A stretch of 64,000 nucleotides of DNA from Tissierellales bacterium (GTDB lineage: Bacteria > Bacillota > Clostridia > Tissierellales > Sedimentibacteraceae): assembly GCA_018433765.1 (NCBI GenBank), contig JAHDQO010000004.1:1-64000 (forward strand). The letters are read 5' to 3'. The notes under the pieces are model-generated. The model was given only the letters and a program-made list of their open reading frames with translations. It searched no databases and was not told the origin of the DNA. Position 1 is the stretch's first letter. Each line of letters begins with the position of its first letter. A program made the position numbers and the translations under genes. Shown piece by piece: positions 54,614 to 63,222 of this stretch.

Positions 54614-56275
54614 TTATCGTCCTCCTTTATCATAATATAAAAAAGAATCTATTTTCCAATCTCCACTTTCTTTTATTATTGTTAATATATAATCAACGTT
54701 ACAAAAACATCTTACAACTTCTTGCCCTGTCTTACCAGTACATTTTGCTAATATATATGATTTTCCATAATCATCTCCTATCAATATATTCCTATTTTTT
54801 ATTGTTCTGTTATACCACCATTCTGTATCTCCTGGATAAAAAATAAATGGAACTATATTATAAATCACCTTATTATCATCAATTTTTTCTAATATAACTC
54901 TATAACTATCCCAATTTATAAATATATAACTTCCCCAAAAAGCTAAATAAGTATTTCCATTAACATTTAAAATATCTGCTTCATTTAATAATCTATTTAC
55001 AAATTGTTTTGAAATTGTACTTTGTAAATACTTCTTAAAATCATCAAAGTTTTGTAACTTTTCATCAGATATTAAATAAAACTCAATATTATTTTTATTT
55101 ATTACATTATCATGATTTATAATTTTATCTCTATCTAATATATTTGTCACAATATTAATACCATCATTAGTCAATTTTTCTAATTCATCATATTTCAATA
55201 CTTCTAAATCGTTCATTTTTAAGTGTTCTGCATTTATGTACTCTTGATCTTCTTTTTTTAGTATTTTACCATCTAAATTAATATCACTTACTTTTGTATA
55301 TTCTCTTTTACCTATTTTAACTAAAAATTGTTTTTTTATATTAACATTATTAAAGGTAATATTTCCTTTTTTAATTGTCTTTGCTATTGCTAAATTGCCT
55401 TCTATATTTACATTTTTTAGTGTAATATTTCCTCCTGTTATTGTTGCATTTCCTTTTATAGTCATGTCTTTTATTGTTTTAGTTTCATCTTCTTCGTTGT
55501 ATATTATCAATCCAAATGCATTATCTAGTAATTTTAGCATTTCTAGTCTTGTAATATTTTCTTTAGGTCTTAGATATCCGTCTTTTATATCTATAAGGTC
55601 TTTTTCAACTACGACACATAATTCATCTATGCTCCAACTTGATATATCTTCTTTATCTTTTATTTTTTCTAAACATTTATATTCTTCTTCAGGAAACTCA
55701 AATTCGTATAATATATTATAAAGCATTTGGCATGCTTTTTCTCTTGTTAAATTATCTGTAGGTTCTATTGGGGGCAGTATATCTGCTTCTTTATATTTTT
55801 TATGTAATTCCAATGTTTCTACAACAGTACCATAATTATACCATTCTCTAAATAAAAATAATTCTGTCTTATCATCATCTACTTTTAATAAATAATTAAT
55901 TAACTCAAGAAATTCTAATCTAGTTGCAAAATCACTATTTTCAGTAATTCCTAACTCATTAGTCCAATACTCTAGCATATCTTTGTTTAATATTTCTTTT
56001 TCTTTTTTAACTGTATTAGTTTCTTTTTCTTCTAATTTATCTTTATTAATATCTAAATCTACTTTAGTCAAAACTACTGCTTCACTTTCTAGTTTTGCAG
56101 ATGGACTAATATTAGCTTTTTCTAATGATGTCTTTGACGAATTATTTTTATTTGTAACTTCATAACTAGTATCAATTTTATTATTTCTTCTATTGTTATT
56201 GCTTTCTAAGTATATACTCCCCCCAAATAACATTGTTAAAATAATTATTATAGAAATAATTAATTTATTTTTCAT
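54614..56275 (-). CDS. Exported protein with S-layer-homology-like region
   Basis: About 553 residues. Signal/anchor (5-22), a Lys/Ser-rich linker, then two SLH-like segments (DNLTREKACQMLYNILYEF and ENITRLEMLKLLDNAFG, about 165-260), a short beta-repeat stretch (ITGGNITLKNVNIEGNLAI) and a mixed C-terminal domain. SLH domains attach proteins to pyruvylated wall polymers. The start at 56275 follows GGAGGAAG. Possibly a surface protein. Confidence 0.72.
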   Translation of the reverse strand: MKNKLIISIIIILTMLFGGSIYLESNNNRRNNKIDTSYEVTNKNNSSKTSLEKANISPSAKLESEAVVLTKVDLDINKDKLEEKETNTVKKEKEILNKDMLEYWTNELGITENSDFATRLEFLELINYLLKVDDDKTELFLFREWYNYGTVVETLELHKKYKEADILPPIEPTDNLTREKACQMLYNILYEFEFPEEEYKCLEKIKDKEDISSWSIDELCVVVEKDLIDIKDGYLRPKENITRLEMLKLLDNAFGLIIYNEEDETKTIKDMTIKGNATITGGNITLKNVNIEGNLAIAKTIKKGNITFNNVNIKKQFLVKIGKREYTKVSDINLDGKILKKEDQEYINAEHLKMNDLEVLKYDELEKLTNDGINIVTNILDRDKIINHDNVINKNNIEFYLISDEKLQNFDDFKKYLQSTISKQFVNRLLNEADILNVNGNTYLAFWGSYIFINWDSYRVILEKIDDNKVIYNIVPFIFYPGDTEWWYNRTIKNRNILIGDDYGKSYILAKCTGKTGQEVVRCFCNVDYILTIIKESGDWKIDSFLYYDKGGR

Positions 56276-56404
56276 AATATCTTCCTCCATACTATTAAAA
56301 ATTACCTTTTTAATTTAAAGTTTAAATAATATTTAGCAATATACAAATCATATTATATACTTAATAAATAATTTATCAACACTATTGTGGAAAATTTTAC
56401 TATA

Positions 56405-56440
56405 AAATAAGAGCTGCTTTTTATAACAGCTCTTATTTAT
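56405..56440. terminator. Terminator of the methyltransferase gene
   Basis: Stem ATAAGAGCTG (56407-56416) / CAGCTCTTAT (56427-56436) with T-rich flanks. Confidence 0.85.
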
Positions 56441-56450
56441 TACTTTCAAT

Positions 56451-57065
56451 CTAATTATTCTTCTGAACTATATAATCTATATACCCCTGTTTTATTTTTT
56501 CTCCTTCAAAGATTCTTTCTAAAATCCTATTTTCTTTAAACAATATTTTCATATCTTTAAAATGTTTTTCCGCCTCTTCAACATCATAATAGGTATGAAT
56601 AACTTTATTGTCTCCTTCACTTTGTAAAAATTCTCCTTCTCCTACTTTTTCACCTTGACCATAATCATCATCATATATAGAGAGAAAATTTATAAAACAA
56701 ATTCCACGCGGTTTTAACACTCTTCTTATTTCTTTTACAGCTTTTGAAATATCTTTTTTCTTCATATGAAAGATGGTATTATAAGAATAAATATAGCTAA
56801 TTGATTTATCTTTGAATGGAAGTTCTCTCATATCCCCTTTTGAAATATTTATTTCCACATTATGTTCTTTACAGAAATTTTGAGCCTTTTCTATTTGTAA
56901 ATCATTTAGTTCAATTCCATATGTCTTATAACCGTACTGCTGAAAAAGTGCAAGTGGTGGGCAGTTTCCTCCTGCTCCACAATCTAATATAGTTTTTTCT
57001 AAATTAATCTTATTACAGTAACTTAAGAATTTGTATAACTGTGTTTGTCTAAATATTAACTCCAT
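56451..57065 (-). CDS. Class I SAM-dependent methyltransferase
   Basis: About 204 residues. TILDCGAGGNCPP is motif I, YGIELND motif II, and ELPFKDKSISYIYSYNTIFHM and LKPRGICFINFL are the later motifs of the Methyltransf_11-type fold. Substrate unknown. The start at 57065 follows GAGGAG, a few nt upstream. Confidence 0.86.
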   Translation of the reverse strand: MELIFRQTQLYKFLSYCNKINLEKTILDCGAGGNCPPLALFQQYGYKTYGIELNDLQIEKAQNFCKEHNVEINISKGDMRELPFKDKSISYIYSYNTIFHMKKKDISKAVKEIRRVLKPRGICFINFLSIYDDDYGQGEKVGEGEFLQSEGDNKVIHTYYDVEEAEKHFKDMKILFKENRILERIFEGEKIKQGYIDYIVQKNN

Positions 57066-57176
57066 ACATCTCCTCATTTCTTATATATTTAAAAATTTTA
57101 TCTATATATAATAGTATCATTTGTACATGAAATTAACAGACTATAGAAAAATTATTTTTTATGATATAATATATGT

Positions 57177-57218
57177 ATAAAAAAATAAGAACTGTTTCTT
57201 TAGTAACAGTTCTTAGCT
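57177..57218. terminator. Terminator after the RsoA-like gene
   Basis: Stem TAAGAACTGTT (57186-57196) / AACAGTTCTTA (57205-57215) with A- and T-runs; it ends the sigma module transcript on the minus strand. Confidence 0.85.
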
Positions 57219-57222
57219 TAAA

Positions 57223-57474
57223 TTATTTTTTATGTTTACTAAGATATTTTTTAATATATTCTGAATAATCTTTGTCTACATAAATAAATTTTCTTGCACA
57301 TATAATTAATCTCATCATCTGTTCTTGGTAGCAATCTTCATTAAATACCCCATCAATATAACTTTTTTTTCTAGCCAAATATATAAATCTATTTAATAAT
57401 TCTAATGATGCTTCATTATTTTTTTTCTTTATAAAAAAGCATAAATCTTTAAACTCCAAATCATCATACTCCAT
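57223..57474 (-). CDS. Sigma region-2-like protein (RsoA-like partner)
   Basis: 83 residues. LLNRFIYLARKKSY and EDCYQEQMMRLIICARKF resemble the N-terminal region-2 helices of the TcdR/UviA/BotR and RsoA type. It lacks any region 4. AGGAGG precedes the ATG. Third gene of a three-gene unit; in Bacillus subtilis RsoA (about 79 residues) works with SigO as a split sigma factor. The similarity is by pattern and context, so moderate. Confidence 0.6.
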   Translation of the reverse strand: MEYDDLEFKDLCFFIKKKNNEASLELLNRFIYLARKKSYIDGVFNEDCYQEQMMRLIICARKFIYVDKDYSEYIKKYLSKHKK

Positions 57475-57499
57475 TAATTTCCTCCTGCGTTTATAAAAA

Positions 57500-57646
57500 C
57501 TATTTCTCTCTTACAATCAACTTCATTAGGTCAATTAAATTTTGATTAATCTTATTTAATCTGTTTTCTATTCTTATTAGTAAAAATGCAGATACTACTA
57601 TTGGAAATCCAAAATTACCAATTAACTCTATAAAATTATCCATCAT
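57500..57646 (-). CDS. yvrJ: YvrJ-family small membrane protein
   Basis: 47-48 residues (adjacent ATGs at 57646 and 57643). FIELIGNFGFPIVVSAFLLI and RIENRLNKI match the YvrJ family: one transmembrane helix then a short coiled tail. GAGGTG lies inside the end of the sigma-like gene, which it overlaps by 8-11 bp. Too short to be noticed by many gene callers. Role unknown; the family recurs beside split sigma factors. Confidence 0.75.
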   Translation of the reverse strand: MMDNFIELIGNFGFPIVVSAFLLIRIENRLNKINQNLIDLMKLIVREK

Positions 57647-58160
57647 TTTTCACCTCTAGTTCTTTTCTAAGCTTGTTCAATATCTTTTTTCTAGCTTTAC
57701 TTACTGCTTGTTGTGTTATATTTAAGTCTTCTGCTACCGCTGTATCGGTTTTTTCTTCAATTACGCATTTGTATAGTATTTGTTTTTGCCTTTTTGTAAG
57801 TTTCATAATTTCTTCTAAAAGAAAATAATTATTAACTATTTCTTCAAAATCTATAGTTTCATTAAGATTATAAACTTCTTTTATTAAATCAAATGACTTA
57901 TCTTCAATATTGTACATATATTCTGTACTACCTTCTCCTATGCAATCATTTAATATCAATTTCTCATTTCTATTAGTATTGTATAGTTTTCTTTTATATT
58001 CTTTATTTGTATAGTTTAGAGTTTTATTAATATAATTAAGAAATTTAATATTAAAAATGTAATTATTTAAGTCTTTATTTATTTCTTTTACAGGTATATT
58101 ATCTATATTTTTATTTGAATTTTTGTACTTTAACATAAGCATTGACAATAAATCTTCCAT
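57636..58160 (-). CDS. Sigma-70 region-4 protein (SigO-like)
   Basis: About 174 residues. The C-terminal region 4 is clear: LTKRQKQILYKCVIEEKT, then AVAEDLNITQQAVSKARKKI. The N-terminal part (FLNYINKTLNYTNKEYKRKL) resembles the domain in SigO-type and phage-like sigma factors rather than region 2. The start at 58160 has AAGGGG 8 nt upstream; the frame opens to 58217. First gene of the module with yvrJ and a region-2 partner. Confidence 0.75.
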   Translation of the reverse strand: MEDLLSMLMLKYKNSNKNIDNIPVKEINKDLNNYIFNIKFLNYINKTLNYTNKEYKRKLYNTNRNEKLILNDCIGEGSTEYMYNIEDKSFDLIKEVYNLNETIDFEEIVNNYFLLEEIMKLTKRQKQILYKCVIEEKTDTAVAEDLNITQQAVSKARKKILNKLRKELEVKNDG

Positions 58161-58549
58161 TAATTCATCCCCTTTGCATTTTTTATTAATAAATACAATA
58201 TGCGTAATTTTTATCATATTTTGTCTTATATTTAATAATATGTAATTAGATAAATAAAAAACAACCCTTTAGACAATTTTTATTTTTTAACTAAATAAAA
58301 TTGCTTCTACTATATAAGAACGATTTTTAAATAAAAAATGTAAAGCGAAATTAATAATTTCTTGTTTAATTCTAAAAAAAATTGAAGTTACTATATCTTA
58401 CAAAATAATTTAAGAAGAATGTTTTACAATTAAAGTATTTATTACTTATTTTATTTAATAAGAATTGTAAAATAAAAAGACTGTAAATATCAGTAATTTT
58501 GATATTATACAGTCTGATTTGTTTTGTAAATCATAAAAAGGATAGGAAG
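58161..58549. other. Intergenic region with a terminator
   Basis: 389 bp, AT-rich. At 58478-58515 a terminator for the kinase gene is seen: AGACTGTA / TACAGTCT with an inner AATATCA/TGATATT, then T-rich on the minus strand. The rest must hold the promoter of the sigma module; no clear consensus found. Confidence 0.65.
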
Positions 58550-59425
58550 TTATTCTATAAGTTCACAATTGCCTACGATAACAGGCATTTTTAAATTTTC
58601 TAAAACTCTTTCCAATAACACTCCTTCTCTTCTCGGGTAATCAAATCCATAGCTTGCTCTAATAGCTGATGTAACAAATTGAACACTTCTATCTAATGCT
58701 ATAGGCAAACTATCACCTTGTAAAAGACTGCCCACTAGTACACTTGTAAATACGTCTCCTGTGCCCGGAAAATTTGCAGGTATATAAAGACAGCTTACTT
58801 TCCAAAACTTTTTATTTTGTTTATCATATGCGACAACACTTGTATTTTTAGTTGCTGCTTGTTCTGGCACACTCGTAATAATAACTATTTCAGGACCCAT
58901 TTTTGATAGCTCTACTGCCCAATTTTTTATATTATTTATTGATATATCTTTTGTATAAGGTTTGTTTAATAAATATGCTGCTTCAGTAAAGTTTGGTGTA
59001 ATAATGTCTGCCTTTTGTATTAATCTTTTCATATGAATTATCATTTCTGAATTCATTGTAGCATAAAGCTTTCCATTATCAGCCATAACAGGATCAACTA
59101 CTTTTAAATTTTGATCATTCCCAAAGATGTCTATGAATTTTGAAACAATATCTATTTGTCTGGTTGAGCCTAAAAAACCGCTGTATATGCAGTCGAATTC
59201 TATACCAATTTTTCTCCAATGATCTATATAATCTTCCATTGAATCTGTTAAATCAACAAAACTAAAGTCTTTGAATCCTCCAGTATGAGTTGACAAAATA
59301 GCTGTTGGAACAGGACAAACTTGCACTTTCATAGTTGATAAAACAGGTACTATGGAAGATAGCGATGCTCTACCAAAACCTGATAAATCATGAATTGCAG
59401 CAACTCTCTTAACTAATCTTTCCAT
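58550..59425 (-). CDS. Pyridoxamine/pyridoxal kinase
   Basis: 291 residues, ribokinase-like fold. HDLSGFGRASLSSIVPVLS at the N-terminus, VVDPVMADNGKLY, and the anion-hole and catalytic NFPGTGDVFTSVLVG (G-T-G-D) are the PdxK/PdxY signature. It makes pyridoxal phosphate in salvage. No thiamine genes nearby, so the vitamin B6 assignment is preferred. Confidence 0.9.
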   Translation of the reverse strand: MERLVKRVAAIHDLSGFGRASLSSIVPVLSTMKVQVCPVPTAILSTHTGGFKDFSFVDLTDSMEDYIDHWRKIGIEFDCIYSGFLGSTRQIDIVSKFIDIFGNDQNLKVVDPVMADNGKLYATMNSEMIIHMKRLIQKADIITPNFTEAAYLLNKPYTKDISINNIKNWAVELSKMGPEIVIITSVPEQAATKNTSVVAYDKQNKKFWKVSCLYIPANFPGTGDVFTSVLVGSLLQGDSLPIALDRSVQFVTSAIRASYGFDYPRREGVLLERVLENLKMPVIVGNCELIE

Positions 59426-59444
59426 TTGTATTAAGCTCCTTTCT

Positions 59445-60371
59445 CTATCTTAAACGATAAGTATTATATCCTTTGTAATTTACTATTTCTACATTGCTAT
59501 TTAGAGATAATTTTTGAAATATTTCATCTATATTATTACAATTTCTTGTGTTAAGAAAACTGTTTATTTCAAATTGATTCATAGGATGTCTTCTTATAAT
59601 ACTTAGAATGGCATCATAATCGTTTTCTTCTTCACTATAGAAACCCTCTGATTTAAGCATTTCTATAGAGATTCCGTTCAATGTTTTAACAGCAAGTTGT
59701 ATTGTTTTATCTGAAACTTGTTCAACCCAATCTTCTGCTGGAGGTCTTACAGGTGTATTTATATATAATCTATCATAATTAATGTTTCTAAATGTTTCTT
59801 TCATTTTTTTCAATGCTTCTTCACTATCATTTATGTCTTTTATAATCATAGTTTCTAACCATAACTGTCCTTTATATTCATTAGAAAACATAATTAATCC
59901 ATCTAAAATTTCTTTAAATTTAATTTTGCCATAAGGTCTATTAATTTTCTTAAAGGTTTCTTCATCATATGCATCTAATGAGGGTAATACAATATCAGCA
60001 TAAGTTAATGCATTTCTTACCTCTTTTTCATATAGTAGTGAACCGTTTGTAATTACTGCAACAGGTTTTGAAGTTTTTTCTTTAAGTCCTATTATAAGTT
60101 CTTTTATATCCTTATATAATGTAGGCTCACCTTCACCCACGATTGTTATTACATCAAATTTTATATTTTCTTTTAAGTAATCTTCAAATTCTTTAAGTAT
60201 TTCTGAATTATCATAAAATGTTTCTCGGTTATTTGTTAAATTGTTTGTTCTACCAAGTTGGCAGTAAATACATGAGTAGTTACAATATTTCTTAGGTATA
60301 GGACTAACCCCTAATGATAACCCCATCCTTCTTGAAGGTACTGGTCCATACAAATATTTATATTTTTTCAT
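59445..60371 (-). CDS. Radical SAM protein
   Basis: 308 residues. CNYSCIYCQLG gives the C-x3-C-x2-C cluster site; VGEGEPTLY and TNGSLLY are further SAM-barrel motifs. The YGPVPSRRMGLSLGV N-terminus marks a radical SAM family widespread in anaerobes and close to the MoaA/TYW1-like group, of unknown substrate. A C-terminal winged-helix-like region (about 225-300) follows. 19 bp upstream of the kinase gene. Confidence 0.87.
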   Translation of the reverse strand: MKKYKYLYGPVPSRRMGLSLGVSPIPKKYCNYSCIYCQLGRTNNLTNNRETFYDNSEILKEFEDYLKENIKFDVITIVGEGEPTLYKDIKELIIGLKEKTSKPVAVITNGSLLYEKEVRNALTYADIVLPSLDAYDEETFKKINRPYGKIKFKEILDGLIMFSNEYKGQLWLETMIIKDINDSEEALKKMKETFRNINYDRLYINTPVRPPAEDWVEQVSDKTIQLAVKTLNGISIEMLKSEGFYSEEENDYDAILSIIRRHPMNQFEINSFLNTRNCNNIDEIFQKLSLNSNVEIVNYKGYNTYRLR

Positions 60372-60386
60372 TTTTAAAACCTCCTA

Positions 60387-60500
60387 TTTAACCACGGAAA
60401 TACACTAAATAATACTAAAAAATTGTGCTCCGCATTTTTTAAGTTAAGAGTTAAAGTTAAAAACTAAAAGTTGTTTAATTTACTCAAATTAATTAGTTAA
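60387..60500. repeat. Dispersed CCACGG-type repeat, copy 3, plus AT-rich arm
   Basis: TTTAACCACGGAAATACAC (60387 on) and TGCTCCGCA near 60425-60433 match the copies at 34831 and 38811. The following TTAAAGTTAAAAACTAAAAG resembles family B arms. It lies just upstream of the radical SAM gene. Confidence 0.6.
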
Positions 60501-60551
60501 TTGTTTTATATTTAACTTTTGTTATTATATCACTTTATTATAATTTAGTAC

Positions 60552-60598
60552 AAAAAAACTAGTAAAAATGATTTATGATTTTTTACTAGTTTTTATTA
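60552..60598. terminator. Terminator-like hairpin
   Basis: Stem AAAAACTAGTAAAAA / TTTTTACTAGTTTTT region with an ATGATTTATGA loop, strongly T-rich on either side. Confidence 0.7.
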
Positions 60599-60670
60599 TT
60601 TAGTATCTTTCCGTAATTAATAATTTGCTTTGCATTATTAAAGCTCTTATAATTTTTATCTTTTATCTTC

Positions 60671-62356
60671 CTAATCTTCTATTTCTACAAATCTTTTTTC
60701 TATCCTAGTTAATAATATTCTATAAAGTATTATAGATAATACAGTAATTATTATAAGATTAACAACAGCAATTATTATATAATTTAAATTTGAATTAAAC
60801 ATAAAATAAGTTACTAATCCAAGTATTAATGTTATTAATAATCCTACTGCCATAGCTACTAATACATTAAGATTTTGTTTTACTGCTCTTTGTGGATTTG
60901 TCCATTTAAGTTTTGGTTTTTGTATATCTATAAGTATACCTGATAATATTATTGGTACTGAACCAGCTAAGCCAAGTCCCCCTCCAATAATAATTGTACT
61001 AACTTCTATAGGTACTATGAAGTTTATGCCTACTAATAAAATAATTACTAATAATGCTTGTAATATTAAGGGACTTAATGATCTTCCAATAATCTGATCT
61101 TTTGGACTTACAGGTATTATTCTTGACAACCACAAATATCTACCTTCTCTTGAAAATGTTGTTACAGCAGTTGGATTCATTGCACCAAATAACATTAAAA
61201 CTCCAGCTATACCATAATTAATATACTGTATATTCGGTTCATATAACTCTTTTAAAGCACCTAAACTACTACTAAAATCTCCAACTATTATTGGCATTAT
61301 TATTAAGATAAATGGAATAAGTATTACCGTACTTACACAATTAAGAAGATATATTGGAGTTTTTATTAAAATTGTCCAATCAGTTTTAAAAATAGACATA
61401 TAAGGTTTATTTATCTTACTTACTTTTTTATCAAATTCATTTTTTGTCAGCTGTTTTTTCTTTGATATTACTTCATTTCCTCCTATTATTCCTCCAAGAT
61501 ATACTTTTTCTCCTGTAAAAACAAATAATCCAAAGAATAATATGTTTGCAAGTATGAATATAATAAAATTAATTACACTACCTACATTTTCAAGCATTAA
61601 AGATGTTCCAAGCCACTTTGCCAGTGGATTAGTATATCCAAGCTTATTTATAAGCATTTTATTATCGGTCAAAAGTTTTAGGAAGAAATCTTCCTGTCCA
61701 ACATCTATATTTGTAAATTGTTTTTGTATAATAATTTGAATTCCTAAAATTATAAATAGGGATAGAAACATACTTATAACTCTAATAAGATCTTTCTTTC
61801 CTCCTATATTTGTATATTTCATAATTAACATCATTACGATAGCACTTAATGCAAGTGGTGCTATTGGAATAATTAATAATGAAATTAATGACATTATATA
61901 ATATGCCACATTTGCTCCAGTATTTATACCATTTATAAGGAATACAGGTATCAAAAATATAAAATCTATAATATATTCATATACTAGTATTACAATAAAC
62001 TTTGATATTACTATATTTCTTTGTTTTACTGGCAGCGGCAGAAATATTTCTGTTTCTCTTGAAAAATAAAAATAAGCCATTATATATGTAAGTCCAAAGA
62101 TAAATATTAACAAACTAATAACATTATATGATAATGCTATAAAATAACCGCTTTGATTTAATTTAATAAATGAAACATTAACTGTTTCAAGAAAATTCAA
62201 ATACAACAAATATGCTGGAATCAATGCCGCTATTACAAAAATAAAAATTATAGGTTTCCAAATTTGCTTTATTTGCTTTAAATTTTTAAAACTCAATCCA
62301 TGTAAATTGAAACCATTTATTAAGCTTATTTTCGTTAATGCTATTATTTCTCTCAT
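60671..62356 (-). CDS. ABC transporter permease (ABC-2 exporter type)
   Basis: 561 residues with about twelve to fourteen hydrophobic helices, the size of large ABC-2 permeases. Its ATG overlaps the ATPase stop by 4 bp, so the two make an exporter. FSREGRYLWLSRIIPVSP is a family-like cytoplasmic loop. Substrate unknown. Confidence 0.82.
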   Translation of the reverse strand: MREIIALTKISLINGFNLHGLSFKNLKQIKQIWKPIIFIFVIAALIPAYLLYLNFLETVNVSFIKLNQSGYFIALSYNVISLLIFIFGLTYIMAYFYFSRETEIFLPLPVKQRNIVISKFIVILVYEYIIDFIFLIPVFLINGINTGANVAYYIMSLISLLIIPIAPLALSAIVMMLIMKYTNIGGKKDLIRVISMFLSLFIILGIQIIIQKQFTNIDVGQEDFFLKLLTDNKMLINKLGYTNPLAKWLGTSLMLENVGSVINFIIFILANILFFGLFVFTGEKVYLGGIIGGNEVISKKKQLTKNEFDKKVSKINKPYMSIFKTDWTILIKTPIYLLNCVSTVILIPFILIIMPIIVGDFSSSLGALKELYEPNIQYINYGIAGVLMLFGAMNPTAVTTFSREGRYLWLSRIIPVSPKDQIIGRSLSPLILQALLVIILLVGINFIVPIEVSTIIIGGGLGLAGSVPIILSGILIDIQKPKLKWTNPQRAVKQNLNVLVAMAVGLLITLILGLVTYFMFNSNLNYIIIAVVNLIIITVLSIILYRILLTRIEKRFVEIED

Positions 62357-63078
62357 TGTTCTGTCAACTCCAAGAATATCTGTTCTAATGACTGCTCCTG
62401 TCCTTCAAGTGCTCTAAGTTGTTCCATAGTTCCTTGAGCTATAATTTTACCTTTGTTAATAATGGCTATCCTATCACATAATTTTTCAGCTACTTCAAGT
62501 ACATGTGTTGAGAAAAAAACTGATTTGCCTTCACTACATCTCTTTCTCATAATTTCTTTTAAGTTAAATGATGATTTTGGATCAAGTCCTACCATAGGTT
62601 CATCTAATATGAAAAGGTCAGGTTCATGAATCAAAGCACCTATTAACACAATTTTCTGCTTCATACCATGAGAATAACTACTTATTAAATCATTAACTGC
62701 TTTATCAAGTGAAAAAACTTCTAAGTAATGATTTATTCTTTCCTTTCTATCTTCTGCATTAACTCCATAAACATCAGCAATAAAGTTTAAATATTCTATT
62801 CCTTTTAATTTTTCAAATACTTCTGGGTTATCTGGCACATAACTTATTTGTTTTTTTGCTTCAATCATCTCTTCTTGATTGTCAATGTCCTTTATAAGTA
62901 TCTTACCACTATCTGGCCTTAATAGTCCTACTATCATTTTTATCGTTGTTGTTTTTCCTGCACCGTTTGGTCCTAAAAAACCAAATATTTCTCCCGGTCT
63001 TACTTCAAAATTTATATTGTCCACGGCTTTTATACTTCCGTTTGAATATGTTTTTGAAAGGTTTTGTATTTTCAGCAT
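62353..63078 (-). CDS. ABC transporter ATP-binding protein
   Basis: About 241 residues. Walker A GPNGAGKTT, signature SYSHGMKQK, Walker B LFILDEPMVGLDPKSS, H-loop STHVLEV. The start at 63078 follows AAAGGAG. Pairs with the permease downstream. Confidence 0.9.
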   Translation of the reverse strand: MLKIQNLSKTYSNGSIKAVDNINFEVRPGEIFGFLGPNGAGKTTTIKMIVGLLRPDSGKILIKDIDNQEEMIEAKKQISYVPDNPEVFEKLKGIEYLNFIADVYGVNAEDRKERINHYLEVFSLDKAVNDLISSYSHGMKQKIVLIGALIHEPDLFILDEPMVGLDPKSSFNLKEIMRKRCSEGKSVFFSTHVLEVAEKLCDRIAIINKGKIIAQGTMEQLRALEGQEQSLEQIFLELTEQ

Positions 63079-63135
63079 ATAATTTCTCCTTTTATATTTT
63101 ATCAATTCATTATAATAATATCTGAATTCTTAAAA

Positions 63136-63174
63136 CAAGATCCTTCGACTCCGTGATACTACGTTCAGAATGAC
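63136..63174. repeat. Dispersed CTTCGACTCCG...TTCAGAATGAC repeat
   Basis: A 39-bp G/C-richer island in an AT-rich gap (CAAGATCCTTCGACTCCG, then ACTACGTTCAGAATGAC). Such sequences recur as dispersed intergenic repeats in many Clostridia. Only one copy here. Confidence 0.5.
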
Positions 63175-63222
63175 GCAAACTTCTATTAATACTTCATCAT
63201 CGTTTAAATTGATATTATCAAT

